DNA of 64,000 bases from Linnemannia elongata. Its lineage: Eukaryota; Mortierellomycota; Mortierellomycetes; Mortierellales; Mortierellaceae. The notes under the pieces are model-generated. The model made no database searches. It had not been told where the DNA came from and was given only the letters and a program-made list of their open reading frames with translations. The stretch covers positions 1,488,001 through 1,552,000 of the forward strand of contig JAXBDG010000016.1 of the NCBI GenBank assembly GCA_036320915.1, given 5' to 3'. The position numbers and the translations under genes are program-made. Below are positions 32,462 through 44,149 of this stretch, piece by piece. The stretch's first letter is position 1. Every line of letters begins with the position of its first letter.

Positions 32462-35018
32462 ATGAGGACAACGACATTCTTCCTCCCAGTAGTCTTCCTC
32501 TCATCAGCCCTGGCCTGGGGTCGGGACGGAGGCAACGGCAGCGGCAATACAAAGTCGTCTATCAACAACAATAACCAGGAATTTGCGTTGCCTGCCGAGA
32601 ATCGTCGTTATGATTACAAGCAATCGTTGAAGAAGCCCTTTACTTATAATGGCGCCATGCCCTTCTGGGGCAACCACGGCAGTAAGTTCTTTTGCTTGTC
32701 GCCTTGTTTATTAGAATTTTGGTTGTATATATGAAACAGGACATAGGAAAGTCTCGCATTCATTATCCATTGACCTGGAAGAGGCAGCCATTGAGAGTGG
32801 AAAACACGCTTCTTTGTTGAACTCATTGACAAAGGAGAAGGAGGAGTAGAAAGAGTATTCGCACGAACAAGGAGCGCCCTCCTTTGAACATATTCACCCT
32901 GAGAAACAACTCTAACCCTTTCAACCCCTTTTCTCTTCTTCCTTTTCTCTTCCTCCTTTTCATCCCTTTTCTATATTTTACTTCATTTGTCTGCCCCTTT
33001 CTAACTAATAACAGACAGCTTTGTGGCATCGGACTTTGTGAGATTGGCGCCATCGGTCCCGGGACTCAAGGGCTCAGTCTGGAGACAGACACCAAACGAG
33101 TACAAGGAATGGGAGGTCGAGTTTCAGTTCAAGGCCTTTGGACAGGGTCAAGTCGGAGGCAGGGGACTTGCGTTTTGGTACACTCAGGAGCGTGCTATTG
33201 AAGGAAACGTTTTTGGTAGCAAGGACCAGTGGAGGGGACTTGGCGTCTTCTTGGACACCGCCGATCCCGCCAACCAAGTGAGTCCAGCTCCTCCTTTGTC
33301 TTTTTTTGTTCCTTGTATCTACCCTTTGTTGTTTTCAATGCTCATCTACCAATTGAGCATGGAAGACCATACTAATAAGGTCCCTTGTCCCCTTCCTTCC
33401 AATAGAGAAACAACCCAGTCATATACGGGATAATGAATGATGGCACAAAGCCCTTCCCAGCCAACCCAACAGCAAATACCAACAGCTTTGGCGGATGTCT
33501 GCGCGACTACAAAAATACCCACTTCCCTGTCGTTGTCCGCGTCTCCTACATCGGCGGTATCCTCAAGGTCTCGACCGACACTCATTCCAGGGGCAAGAAG
33601 ATGATACCCTGTTTTGAACAAAAGGACCTCGATCTCCCCGTTGGATACCACTTTGGCTTCTCTGTAAGGCGTTCTTCTCTTGTTCTTGTTCATTCGTCTT
33701 TCTTTTTATTTGTTTATTTTGGATTAGTTGTGCTTCGTTTGTTTGTTAGTTTGTTTGTGCATGCACGGGCAATTATCCCTCACTCCCTTTGCCCCCTTAT
33801 CACAAAAATTTCAGCCAACGAGGGCTTGACACCGCATCGGCCGCATCAACACCGTCATCCACTACTCCATTCCACTCGCCTGCACACCAACAACCACCCC
33901 TGGAGCGACCAAATAAGAACTAGTGCGACCTCTTCTCACCTGTGGATGAACCTCTTACTAATATGACTCCTCATGTTGAACTTGACGGCAATTAGGCCCA
34001 GGCAGCGGACCACGGAAACCCTGATGACCATGATCTCTACGCGTTTGAAGTCTACGAGGCCAATCCTCCCAAGAAGGAAAAGGTACACCTGTCCTTCTCA
34101 CTCTCTCCCTCTCTCCACGTCTGGTCAAACGTCTGTTCCCCATATATCAAGTCTCTTTGCCCCCATGTGCTCTCCCTTTGTGTCTGTACTCGAACGCCAT
34201 TTGACTTGCCTTCTAACCTTATTTTTCGCTTTCTTCATCCATATCGCCACTTTTTTCTACATATATGTCTACACTAGGCACCGCTGAGACCACATGAGGC
34301 AGAGATGAAGAAAAAGGGCGAGGAGGTCAAGGTCGACCTTGCCGACCAGGCTGCGTTTGAAGAAGTGCAAAAGATTGTCGAGGAGCAGGAAGCTAAACTC
34401 AAGGAAGAGACTGAAGGCACCGGCAACCTCTCTCCCGTAAGTCATTTTTTTTCTCGCCACTTTGTTATTTGTGCCTTATTGTTTCTTTTTGTACGTTGTT
34501 GAAATGACGGATTGACTGACAAATGCTGTTACCTATTGTGTTATGGTAACTAGGCGCAAGTGGCGGCGACAGTGGGCGATACTCAGTACAGGATCATCGA
34601 ATCGCTCAACAGCATCCACAACAAACTCGAGACCCTGGGCGCACCAATGCAACCTCCAGAATCGTCCGCAAAATCCCTTGAGGACATCAACCACAAAATT
34701 AACTCCATGGCAGCCTCCCTGCACGCAATGGAATCTGTCGTCCAGGGACTCGTCGACCATATCATGGCCCAAGGCGGGATTGCATCGGGTCCGGATATTT
34801 CTAAGGTGTTGAAGGAGGAGCTGTCGAATTTGAATGCGAAGATGGAGGATATGGATTCGAGACAGTCGTTCCAGCATCGGCTGACTCAGAATCGGCTTGT
34901 GAATTCGACTTCTTGGGTGAGTTATGTAGTATTCTTGATACTTGTGCAAGTTGTGGCGGTTTCTGCGTACACTTGGTACAAAAAGCGTTTAGAGATGAAC
35001 GAGAAAAAGTTCTTGTAG
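32462..35018 (+). CDS. ERGIC-53/Emp47-like L-type lectin cargo receptor
   Basis: Six exons: 32462-32681, 33015-33277, 33406-33663, 33996-34082, 34278-34436, 34554-35018, in phase, 483 aa. Residues 1-18 are a signal peptide. Residues about 45-270 are the legume-like lectin domain: SFVASDFVRLAPSVPG, GRGLAFWYTQ, GLGVFLDTADPANQ, two Cys about 40 residues apart (GGCLRDY, MIPCFEQ), and DDHDLYAFEV, which holds Ca2+/sugar ligands in the family. About 300-440 is a charged coiled-coil stalk (VEEQEAKLKEE, SIHNKLETL). A single membrane span follows at about 450-471. The cytosolic tail ends in KKFL, a KKXX COPI retrieval signal. It should cycle between ER and Golgi carrying glycoproteins. A short Ser/Asn-rich insert precedes the lectin fold. 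Confidence 0.9.
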
Positions 35019-35357
35019 CGGGTGATTTTATTCCCTCTGTTTTGTTCTCTACCCCTCTTTCTCTGTTGATGTTGTTCTTCTAGTGTTTTTTTTTTTCTTT
35101 TTTCTGTAGCTGTCTTATCTCTTAGTCTGTTCACTATTTTGTTCATAAAAAAATAAGAACCACCATTGACTATGAGGAACGTTATGTGTGCAAAAAAAAA
35201 AAGTACTATTGGCCTTTTTTTATTGCAGGTAATGTACAACAGTGTATAGGTAATGATACAAGGCAAGGAGGAGAACAAAAAAGAAATCAAGATTGTCGTA
35301 GGTATACAAGGTTATGAATGTGTGTGTAGGAAAAGGAACAAGGTAAAGCGAAAAAAG

Positions 35358-35388
<31 letters not shown>

Positions 35389-35403
35389 TATCGGGTTCAA
35401 AGG
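35019..35403. other. Intergenic between convergent genes, with A-tract
   Basis: 3' flanks of the cargo lectin and of the minus-strand gene. It holds a poly-A run of about 29 bases at 35358-35386 and T/A tracts near 35090. Nothing else. Confidence 0.65.
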
Positions 35404-38400
35404 TTAATTCTCTCCGGCCCGAGCGAGCTCCTGCTGTGCAAGACGGAGGCGCTCAATCTCCGATGTCATGCTCATCACATTCGGTGTAGCTGTTGAGGTC
35501 GAAGACCAAGACGAAGACGAAGCGACAGCGGAAGAAGGATAAGAAGTAGGCGGCATTCGGGCAGCAGTAGCTCCAGCGCGAGCAATGTCCTGCTGAGCGA
35601 GACGGAGGAGCTCAATCTCCGAGGTTACGCTCGTCACCCTCGCTGCAGTCGTCAAGGAAGTCAAAGACGAGGCGATAGAGGAAGAAGAAGAGAGAGGAGG
35701 CGCCACTCTTGTAGCAGAAGCAATAGCCTGCTGTTGCGCGTGACGAAGTAGCTCAATCTCCGAGGTCCTGTTACCTACAGCACTCGTCGTCATTGTTGGC
35801 GCCGACAATGACGGCATCGACGAGGATGTAGATGTGGAGGCACCAGGTGTAGAAAGTTCCAGTCGTGCTGGACGGACCTGCACGATATTAGAGCTCCCAC
35901 TCGTCGCGGTAGTATTAGAAGGTGGTGCTGCTGCTGCTGGAGCTGATGATCCTGAAGAAGACAACGGCAACCTTTCCAAATAGTTCCGTACCCTCCAGAA
36001 GGGCTCCATCTCGTCCGGGATCCTGAGCGGGTTGCTGATGAACGGCCATCCACTCTCCTCCGTCGTTGTCGTCGTCGTGGCCGTTGCTGTAGTTAGTGTA
36101 TCATTTTCTGCTCCAGGAGTGAGGAAAGGGCTTCCATCCCCATCTGTGGGAGGATGGCCCATAGGGTACTCAATAGCAGAATCAAATGCGGAACCATACG
36201 TCATGGGGTTGTTGGACGTTGCCGTTCGGATGTAGTATTCTCCTGGGTCACAATCCCAAATTGGGTAGAAGCGTCTCTCAAGGGCTGCAAGAGTTGCCGG
36301 GCTCGTCAGGTCTGTTGAGTTTCCTGTTCCTGTTCCTTTTGCTGTTTCTGCTGGTGACATGGATAATGCAGGTGTAGGAGCTGACGCCAATGACGACTCT
36401 GGAGAAGTGGCTGCTGCCGTCGCGGCACTCTGTTGGGATTCTTCCCGCTCACGCTGTCGCTCCCGCCTGGCATTCTCCGCCCTGACACGAATCTTCTCCC
36501 GATGTTGCTTCGACAGAACGGTATCAATCTCTGCGAGACGTTTTGTCAACTCTGCTCGCTGCAGCTCACACCCCATCGAAACCATCTTCTTCTCCAGCCC
36601 ACCCATCAATGTCCGAAGTATCGTGCACGCTCGGGGGCTCAGACCCTGCGCCTTGCTACCGAGGTCCTTGTGAGAAAACATGGATCCCAGGAACTGGTTC
36701 ACTTCGTAGTATGCCAGTTTATCCCTCGCCAATGCCTCTGAAGCCTCGTCGACTTGGGTGCTCGTTTTACTCTGGCTCATTGCTGATGACGACGATGCCG
36801 TAGATGACGAAAATGCACCTCCGATGACTCGAGCTCCAGAAGACATGAGTGATGCCGTTGTTGCTGTCGTCGCCACGGTAGGAGGCTTGGCAGTGGAGGC
36901 GGATGGGATGGCGCGCAAAATTGAATGTCCACTGAGGGCAATCTTACCATCAGCGTCCAGACTATGCAGAATGTTGACATCCTTGCGATTCCTCTCATTC
37001 GACCTCAATCGAGCCTCGTCCATCTCGTTGTAGAGGCTGGGGACCTGAAGATAGTGCTTGTTCGTGTAGTCGTTCTTCCCGTAGTATGCAACTCGCGCCC
37101 GATCCAGTACTTGCTTCGACGCCAATTGGAAGCCCTGGAAGAGGAAGTTTAGAAATATTTTATGAGTCAGTTTACATTTTTTTTTTTTCGGTTCGCCGAC
37201 TATGCGAGAACGACAATAAATAACAGCGTATGCTTACCCGTCGAAAGTAGAGATCCATGCGGAGCCGCTTGGACTCGATGGGCTGCTTCCTGAGCATCCG
37301 GATCGAGTAATTAAGTTTCTCCTGTGAGAACAAATCTTCCATCGCAATATTTTTCTGAGGTCGGTGCCAAACATCCGGCAAAGGCTGCGAGTGCTGTCCA
37401 TAGTCTGGCTGTGTTGTGGCCTGCGGCTTTGGCGATGGGTGATTCTCATAAGGGAAGGCAGATTGGAGGTAGGGATACTCCAAGGGTGGGACAGGTGCCG
37501 GAAAGGTGTATTTGATCCTAACTCTGTGCTTCTTGACTTTCCTGCTGCGTTTGCCATCAACGACCTTGTTTAGCCTGGCGCCATCTGCTTTACCGGAGGG
37601 TCCTGGGGTGATTGATTGACTACGACGGTTGTCATCCGAATCGTCGTTATCTTCTGAGTCCGATGCGTCGTCGGACTGAGTCTCGTCGTCAGAGCCGTGT
37701 TCTTGGGGTTGTTTTGCCTGCGTATCCACCTGATTGTTGCCCTGTTCGCCAGTCTCATTATTGTTTGACGATGGTGTTTGCTGTTGTTCCTGGGTGTTCG
37801 TTTCTCCTGCTGACTTTTCTGCAGTTACCGATTCGGTTGCAGAATTAGTGTCTAGGTCGGGATTATCACGAATAGGCTTCATCCTCGCATAATCATCGCT
37901 GATCATCTTGTCGAGTTCTTCAGGCGCCAAAACATCAACCCTCGGTGGTGGCGGAGGAAAATCCCATAGAAAAGTGGAGCTGTTGTAGGTAGGAATGCGG
38001 TCTTGGAAACAATCGTGCCAACGACGTGAATCCTTGAAGGCGAGTTCGTTGCTGGTCCTGAGAAGCTTGAGACCGCTTTCTGGGGGTGGTGGGGGGAGGG
38101 CGTCAGTCGGTTTAGGTTTCCGGGGCTTGTAAGGCCCCCGAGGGCCACGGGCTACGAATGGTCGACGGGGGGTTTTTTTGCCTTGTGTTGTTGGTTTTTC
38201 TGATGGTGTTACTGTTGGTTCGGTGGATGTGCTGGCTGAGTGGACGACGAGAGTTGCGTCTGTGTTGGTGCTGGTGGTGGTGATGCTGGTGCTGGCAAGA
38301 ACTGGTTCGCTGTTGGTTGTGCCCTCAGTTGTGCCGTCCGTATTATTTTGTTCTAGTGGTACATCTGGAACAGGCTGAAGGGTAGCCCTCTTGGCAGACG

Positions 38401-38605
38401 AAGCACGCGGCTTCTTAGTAGGTCGCTCGTCCTGGGCATCAGTAATGGGATCCCTGTCTGCTGTTGTTGCTGCTGATGGACTTTGTCGTCGTGTTGTTGT
38501 TGTTGTTGTTGTCATGGGTGGTGCTGTGAATGTAGTCGTTGTGGGAGCATCACCAGCAGGGTTTGCGGAAGTAACGGATCCGGCAGCGCGCCTCTTTGGA
38601 GGCAT
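35404..38605 (-). CDS. Large disordered nuclear-type protein, unknown function
   Basis: Two exons, 38605-37238 and 37134-35404, joined in phase 0 (GTAAGC...CAG), giving 1,032 aa. The N-terminus (MPPKRRAAGS) and a PKKPRASSAKR stretch look like nuclear localisation or AT-hook-like basic motifs, with GPRGPYKPRKPKP nearby. Ordered islands are KDSRRWHDCFQDRIPTYNSS, the helix QEKLNYSIRMLRKQPIESKR just before the intron, and the start of exon 2, VAYYGKNDYTNKHYLQVPSL and VNILHSLDADGKIALSG. A coiled helix follows (about 640-710: GLEKKMVSMGCELQRAELTKR). The C-terminus carries three copies of TSEIELLRLAQQ. Between these, Thr/Ala/Ser homopolymeric disorder dominates. I suspect a chromatin or transcription complex subunit, from composition only. 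Confidence 0.65.
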
Positions 38606-39493
38606 GTTTGGAAGTCAAGAGAGATAGAAGGGACGGTTTGGGTGTATGTATGTAAGTATGTATGTCTTTGTCTTTGTAGCGGTAGGCGGTGCAGCAGGTT
38701 CAGGGACGCGTTATTTTGGAGAAGGAGGTGCTGGAGGTGGAGAGGAGAGAGAAAGAAAGAACTTGGTGTTGTTGCTTTTGCTGCTTGCGTGCATCCCCCC
38801 ATGAAAAAAATGCAAACAGGCAGTCAAAAAGTGACTGCTACTAGGATCACACTCACTCTCTCACTCCCTTGATCTAGTCCTGATGCTACACCACGATACA
38901 ATGGTGCTTCTCTCGCTTTCACCCTTGACAAGACTGACGGCAACTTCAATCTCCACCCAGGCACTATTACTCCATCGTTAATGACTTTGCGTGTGTTAAT
39001 GAGTTATGATAAATAACAAAAGGCGGTCGCTGTGGCAAGGATACCTCACGGGCAACAACGAACCTCTCCTTCGCTGTAGCTGTAACCCGAATAGATAGCC
39101 TGGCGAAGGGCAATATGCAGTGAACGAAGCAATAGAGGGAAAGAGAAGAAGAAAAAAAAAGATTGTAGAAGAGAGAGGAGGGAGGGAGGATGGATCGGAA
39201 AGTAATACGTTGACGTCTTAAATATTAGATTCTTATTACCCTTAGCGCGGATACTTATGCGTCTCCGGAAAAGGGAAGAAAATAAATAGACCTTGGCTCA
39301 CTCACTCACTCACTCACTTTGCCTCTTCTCTCTCTCTCTCCCCTCCTCTCCCTACCCTTTCTTCTCTCCTTTTAATCCATTCATTTATCCATTCATTCAT
39401 TCATTCATCACTCTTACAACAACGACACAAAAACAGAAATACAACGACAGCCAACACAACCAACACCAAAAACAGACAACAACAAGCAACGCA
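38606..39493. other. Divergent promoter region
   Basis: Separates the minus-strand disordered protein from the plus-strand mitochondrial gene. It contains GTAT repeats near 38643-38670, a (CTCA)n run at 39297-39318 and a CT-rich leader with CATT repeats to 39420. No gene is supported. Confidence 0.6.
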
Positions 39494-41103
39494 ATGAGGA
39501 TATTCCTGGTGCCACTGTCGCGCAGAACTCACGCGTTGCATTGTCATTCAACGCTCGCTAAACCATCGACTTCCTACCTCAACAGGGCCACGGTCTTTGC
39601 CTCCAAGAAATGGGAAGGACTTGCTCAGGCCAAACCAGATTCTATGAAACGGAAGCTCTACAGTGCAGGGACGACCATGCTCGAGAAAATTGAGCACCGC
39701 GAGACTTTCTTCAAGGAGGTTCCTGCTAAGGAAGATGTCACCATTACCACCATGGTACGCGTTATTCTTTTCTGTTTGTTTGCTTTTTATGCTATTTCAA
39801 CCTGGACGATGCATTGTCGAATGCTTATCTTGCTCAAAAGAAAGGGATTGCAACAAGTCTTGGTGCTGGCGCTCTGTCAATTGAGTGAAAAAGACTCCGA
39901 ACGCACTTCATGCCAAGATAGATAGAGAGTGGTAACCACCACTAAAATCACCCAGAAATCATATATCTGACCGTGTTTTCTCACTACTTCTTCACATAGG
40001 TCCCGTTCATGTACCCGGCCTCATTGAAAGAGGCACAAGTCCATGCAGAGTTCAAGACACTTGTCGACCAGAGGATTCCCTATCATCGCAAGTACATGAT
40101 CTACTCTGCCATGTGGGTTCCTGTGACATCACTGTTCACAATTGTACCGCTTGTGCCCAACATTCCCTTCTTTTACAACGCCTATCGTCTCTGGAGTCAC
40201 TGGAAAGGTACCCTTTTCTTGTTTTTTGTTTTGCTGTTGTAGAAGAATGGATAGCCTGTATTGATCAATTGAAAAGAGGGGAAAGGAGGGACGGAGGAAG
40301 GAAGAAGAAAGAATGGAAGGAAGGAAGGAAGGAAGAATTGAAGAGAAGTGTAGAAATGGGAGACGAAAAGAAAAAAGCGAATATCAAAGTTAAAAGAAAA
40401 AGATAGAGATAGTAACGAAGAGAACGAGTGGCGATCCTCTTCTCTGATATTGTCATGGTTTTCTTGTCTGTTGCTCACACCGGTTTATTCCATTCGACAT
40501 GCATATCAACGAAGCCAATAGTACTTCCTAACACATACTCTTCCTATTCAACAAAACAAAACAGCGTACAATGGAGCGAAGCATTTGGACTTTTTGATCA
40601 AGAACAACTCTATTACGTTTGTGCCGAGTGAAGTACTGGATCTGGGGCTCCAACATGATCCGCAATTCGCGGTGTACTTTACAGGATCTTACCAGTTGTC
40701 GAAAAAGAGACGGGCGCTCAAGAAACCAGTCGAACAGGATCCCAACAGCCCGATCATTGCTGAATCCTCTGGAGAGTTGAGTCAGGATAAGGACAGCTTG
40801 TTGAAGGAGGATGAGAAGAAGGGTTCTTTGAGTGAAGGAGGAAAGGCAACACCACAACGACCGTCCACTCTCTTGCCCAAGAAGAACGATCCTCTGTCGG
40901 TGACGGACCATGTGGCCTATGAAGGGTTCATTACGGATGCCGAGATTGAAAAGATAGCGTGGGCGTTTGAGGAGGCTGACAATCTGAAGAGAGAGCTGAG
41001 ACGGGCGCGGTATCAAGAGGCGGCCAAGTATGTGAAGGACAACTTGATGAAGGGTGGACCCCGTGGCGATGATTCCCCTAGACCTAAGAGTAAAGAGGAG
41101 TGA
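39494..41103 (+). CDS. Mitochondrial K+/H+ exchange-related protein
   Basis: Three exons: 39494-39754, 40000-40207, 40565-41103, in phase, 335 aa. The N-terminus (MRIFLVPLSRRTHALHCHST) is basic and amphipathic, a plausible mitochondrial presequence. The domain of the Mit_KHE1 family (PF10173) covers about residues 45-185: LYSAGTTMLEKIEHRETFFK, VPFMYPASL, RIPYHRKYMIYSAMW, a hydrophobic pair SLFTIVPLVPNIPFFYNAYR, then WSHWKAYNGAKHLDFLI and FVPSEVLDL. Yeast members are needed for mitochondrial potassium/proton exchange and volume control at the inner membrane. The C-terminal third is charged and disordered, ending in SKEE. The introns hold A/T and GGAA tracts. Confidence 0.85.
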
Positions 41104-41372
41104 GAGTGGTGCCTCTCGCTCCCTATGATAGACAAAATACACATCGTTATTATCTCTTGTATGGTTGAAGGACTGCTTTGTACAGAGAGATGACTGAGAA
41201 GTAAACAATAAAGCAGTCATGAGCTCTTTTTTTTTCTTTTTTCTTTTTTTCTTTTTTTCTTTTTTTATTAACAGCCATCGGTCTCCAGTTGTGTGTTCTT
41301 TGTGCTTCTCTCTTCCACTTTGCCCACCGTACCCTTCGACCAGCACCCTCCCTCGCAGGCACCAACGACACC

Positions 41373-43557
41373 ATGACCTCCATCTACAACTTTAAGAAGA
41401 TCACCCCCGTCCCCACCGGCGGTGACTTCCTTGACATCATCCTCTCAAAGACTCAGCGCAAGACTCCTACTGTACATACCTCTACTTTCTTTTTTAATTG
41501 CAGGAACATCGGAATGCAACCAAGAGGAACACTTGGAAACACCACACTCTAGAGGCAAGGATCATCCATGGCTAATCATCAACACAACTGTACCCCTTTT
41601 CACAACCCATCTTAGGTCATCCATGCCAACTTTGCTATCAGCCGTATCCGCAACTTTTATATGCGCAAGGTCAAGTTCACCCAGGAGAACTTTGACGAGC
41701 GTCTCAAGGGTATCCTCGACGAGTTCCCCAAGCTCGATGTAAGCACTCTTATTTGTTGGCTGGCATATACATTGGCTCTTCAATGACTACGAAGGCAAAG
41801 ACCAAGGCACTAATTATCTAAAACACTCTCTTCACGGGACGAACAACTATAACCAACAATTCAACAACAAACAGGATATTCACCCTTTCTACGCAGATTT
41901 GATGAACGTGCTTTATGACAAGGACCATTACAAGCTGGCGTTGGGACAGATGAACACAGCTCGCCATTTGATCGACCAAGTCGGAAAGGACTACGTCCGT
42001 CTGCTCAAGTTTGGTGACTCGCTCTACCGTTGTAAGCAGCTCAAGAAGGCTGCCCTCGGAAGAATGGCCACCATCATGCGCCGTCAAAAAGACTCGCTCG
42101 CCTACTTGGAGCAAGTCCGCCAGCATTTGGCCCGTCTGCCCTCGATCGACCCCAACACCCGCACCTTGCTCGTTTGTGGCTACCCCAACGTCGGAAAGTC
42201 GTCCTTCATGAACAAGATCACCCGCGCTGACGTCGATGTTCAGCCCTATGCTTTCACCACCAAATCTCTCTTTGTCGGACATATGGATTACAAGTACCTG
42301 CGCTGGCAGGTCATCGACACCCCCGGTATCTTGGATCACCCCCTGGAGAACCGCAACACCATTGAGATGCAGTCCATCACTGCCCTCGCCCATTTGCGTT
42401 GCGCTGTTCTCTACTTTATCGATCTCTCGGAGCGCTGCGGATACAGCATCAAGGAACAGGTATCCCTCTTCCACAGCATCAAGCCCCTCTTTGCCAACAA
42501 GCCTGTCATGCTCGTCATCAACAAAATTGACGCCATGAAGATCGAGGATATCAGCGTCGAAGACCGTGCTCTACTGGACAACATTGTCGACAATGACAAC
42601 GTCGAGATGATGGGCATGTCCTGTTACACTGACGAGGGTGTCATGAACGTCAAGCAGTCTGCCTGCGACCGCCTCTTGCAGGCCCGTGTTGACTCAAAGA
42701 TGAAGGGACACAAGATCAACGACATCCTCAACAAGATTCACTTGACTCAGCCCCAACCCCGTGATGACAATCCCCGTCTGCCCTTCATCCCTGCTGGAGC
42801 CGAGAACAAGGCCAAGTACGACCCCAAGGATCCCAACCGTATCAGACTGGAACGCGATCTGGAATCCGAGCAGGGTGGTGCTGGTGTGTTCAACGTCGAT
42901 CTCAAGAAGAGATACCTGTTGGAGAACCCCGAATGGAAGTACGATGTCATTCCCGAGATCTGGGAGGGCAAGAACGTTGCTGATTTCATCGATGCCGATA
43001 TTCAGGAGCAGCTGGATGAGCTCGAGCGTGAGGAAGAGAGACTTGAAGCTGAAGGATACTACAAGTCTGAGGAGGAGGAGCTCGATTCGGAGGAGGAGGC
43101 ATTGGAAGCTACCGCCAACGCCATTACGGAACACACCCGCCTTACTCGCATTGCGGCTCGTCTCAAGACCACCAAGAACCGCCCCACTTTGCCCAAGACT
43201 GCCATCAAGCGTACTGCAGGAGAGATGTCGGAGCACCTTGAGACCCTTGGATTGGATGCTACAGAGGCTCGTGCCCGCAGCCGGGCACCCAAGCGTGCTC
43301 GTTCGGCCAGCCGAGGCGAGTCGATTGCACGGACGGCGTCGATGGCTCGTCCCGAGACGAGCGTTGTTCGGGATCGTACGATGTCTGGAGTGCGCAATGT
43401 GAAGCAGAAGATGGAGTCGGAGAAGGTGCGCAAGCTGGCGCAGCGTACGCCCAACTTGTTTGCCAAGAGAGGAGAGTCGGACAGAGCTGTGCAGACCAAG
43501 ATGCCCAAGCACTTGTTCTCGAACAAGCGCGGCAACGGCAAGACCGATTGGAGGTAA
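41373..43557 (+). CDS. NOG1: Nucleolar GTP-binding protein 1 (Nog1)
   Basis: Three exons: 41373-41471, 41616-41738, 41875-43557, in phase, 634 aa, the usual family length. Residues 1-165 form the helical N-terminal domain ([60 protein letters not shown]). The GTPase fold shows G1 GYPNVGKSS at about 176, G3 DTPG at 222 and G4 NKID at 290. The C-terminal half has the NOG1 segment around [20 protein letters not shown], then an acidic region and a basic tail rich in RSxSR, for 60S binding and nuclear localisation. Nog1 binds pre-60S particles in the nucleolus and its C-terminal tail occupies the exit tunnel during maturation. Essential housekeeping gene. AATAAA is at about 43682. Confidence 0.95.
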
Positions 43558-44149
43558 ATCCTCTCTTTCCTCTTGTCTTTCTCCTTCCCTTTCTTCTACC
43601 CTTTCTTGCTTTGTCTTTTGCACTTTTCTTTATTATTGTTATCATTTTACTTTTGCATCGTTCATCATCATCATCGTACACAATAAACACCATTTACACA
43701 TATATAAGGAGAGCGAGTTGAAAGTTCGGTTTGTGTATGTCATAGGCCCCCCTTTTATTTGTGACAGACACAATGACACGCACATAAAACCACACAGTCG
43801 CGTTCTTTTATTTCAATTGGCATACGCCCTCCTCCGTCTTGATACGATTGGGAACCAACCAGACTGACTGACTGACTGACTGACAGCAGACAAACAACAA
43901 AAGCTCACATGGCCACAAACGCACACATACACATATACATCACCCTCCTCCTTCCCTTTCATACACCCTTTGGAAAAAATGCCCATACAGGAATAGACAC
44001 ACCAGCCGACACATTTTTCTTTTTCTCCCTCCTCGTCTTTCTTCTTTTCCCTCTCTTCTTTTTCCGTCTCCTGCTTACAACACACTTCCTCTCCTCTTTC
44101 CCTTCTACTCATACTTGCAAAACCTATCTAAAACACAACGTTTATTTCA
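43558..44149. other. Intergenic between tandem genes
   Basis: Contains the Nog1 3' flank with AATAAA, a (GACT)n run at 43862-43884, and a CT-rich block at 43940-44110 leading to the next ATG. No gene is seen. Confidence 0.6.
43862..43884. repeat. (GACT)n microsatellite
   Basis: About 5.5 copies of GACT, read directly. Confidence 0.9.

Noticed and set aside
31035..32465. ORFs in the interval between RPA3 and the cargo lectin
   Set aside because: Low-complexity Phe/Ser/Lys-rich frames made by CT-rich promoter DNA, with no domain or splice support.
40528..43693. Several long minus-strand ORFs opposite the mitochondrial exchange protein and Nog1
   Set aside because: They are antisense shadows of strongly conserved plus-strand coding exons and encode no recognisable domain.
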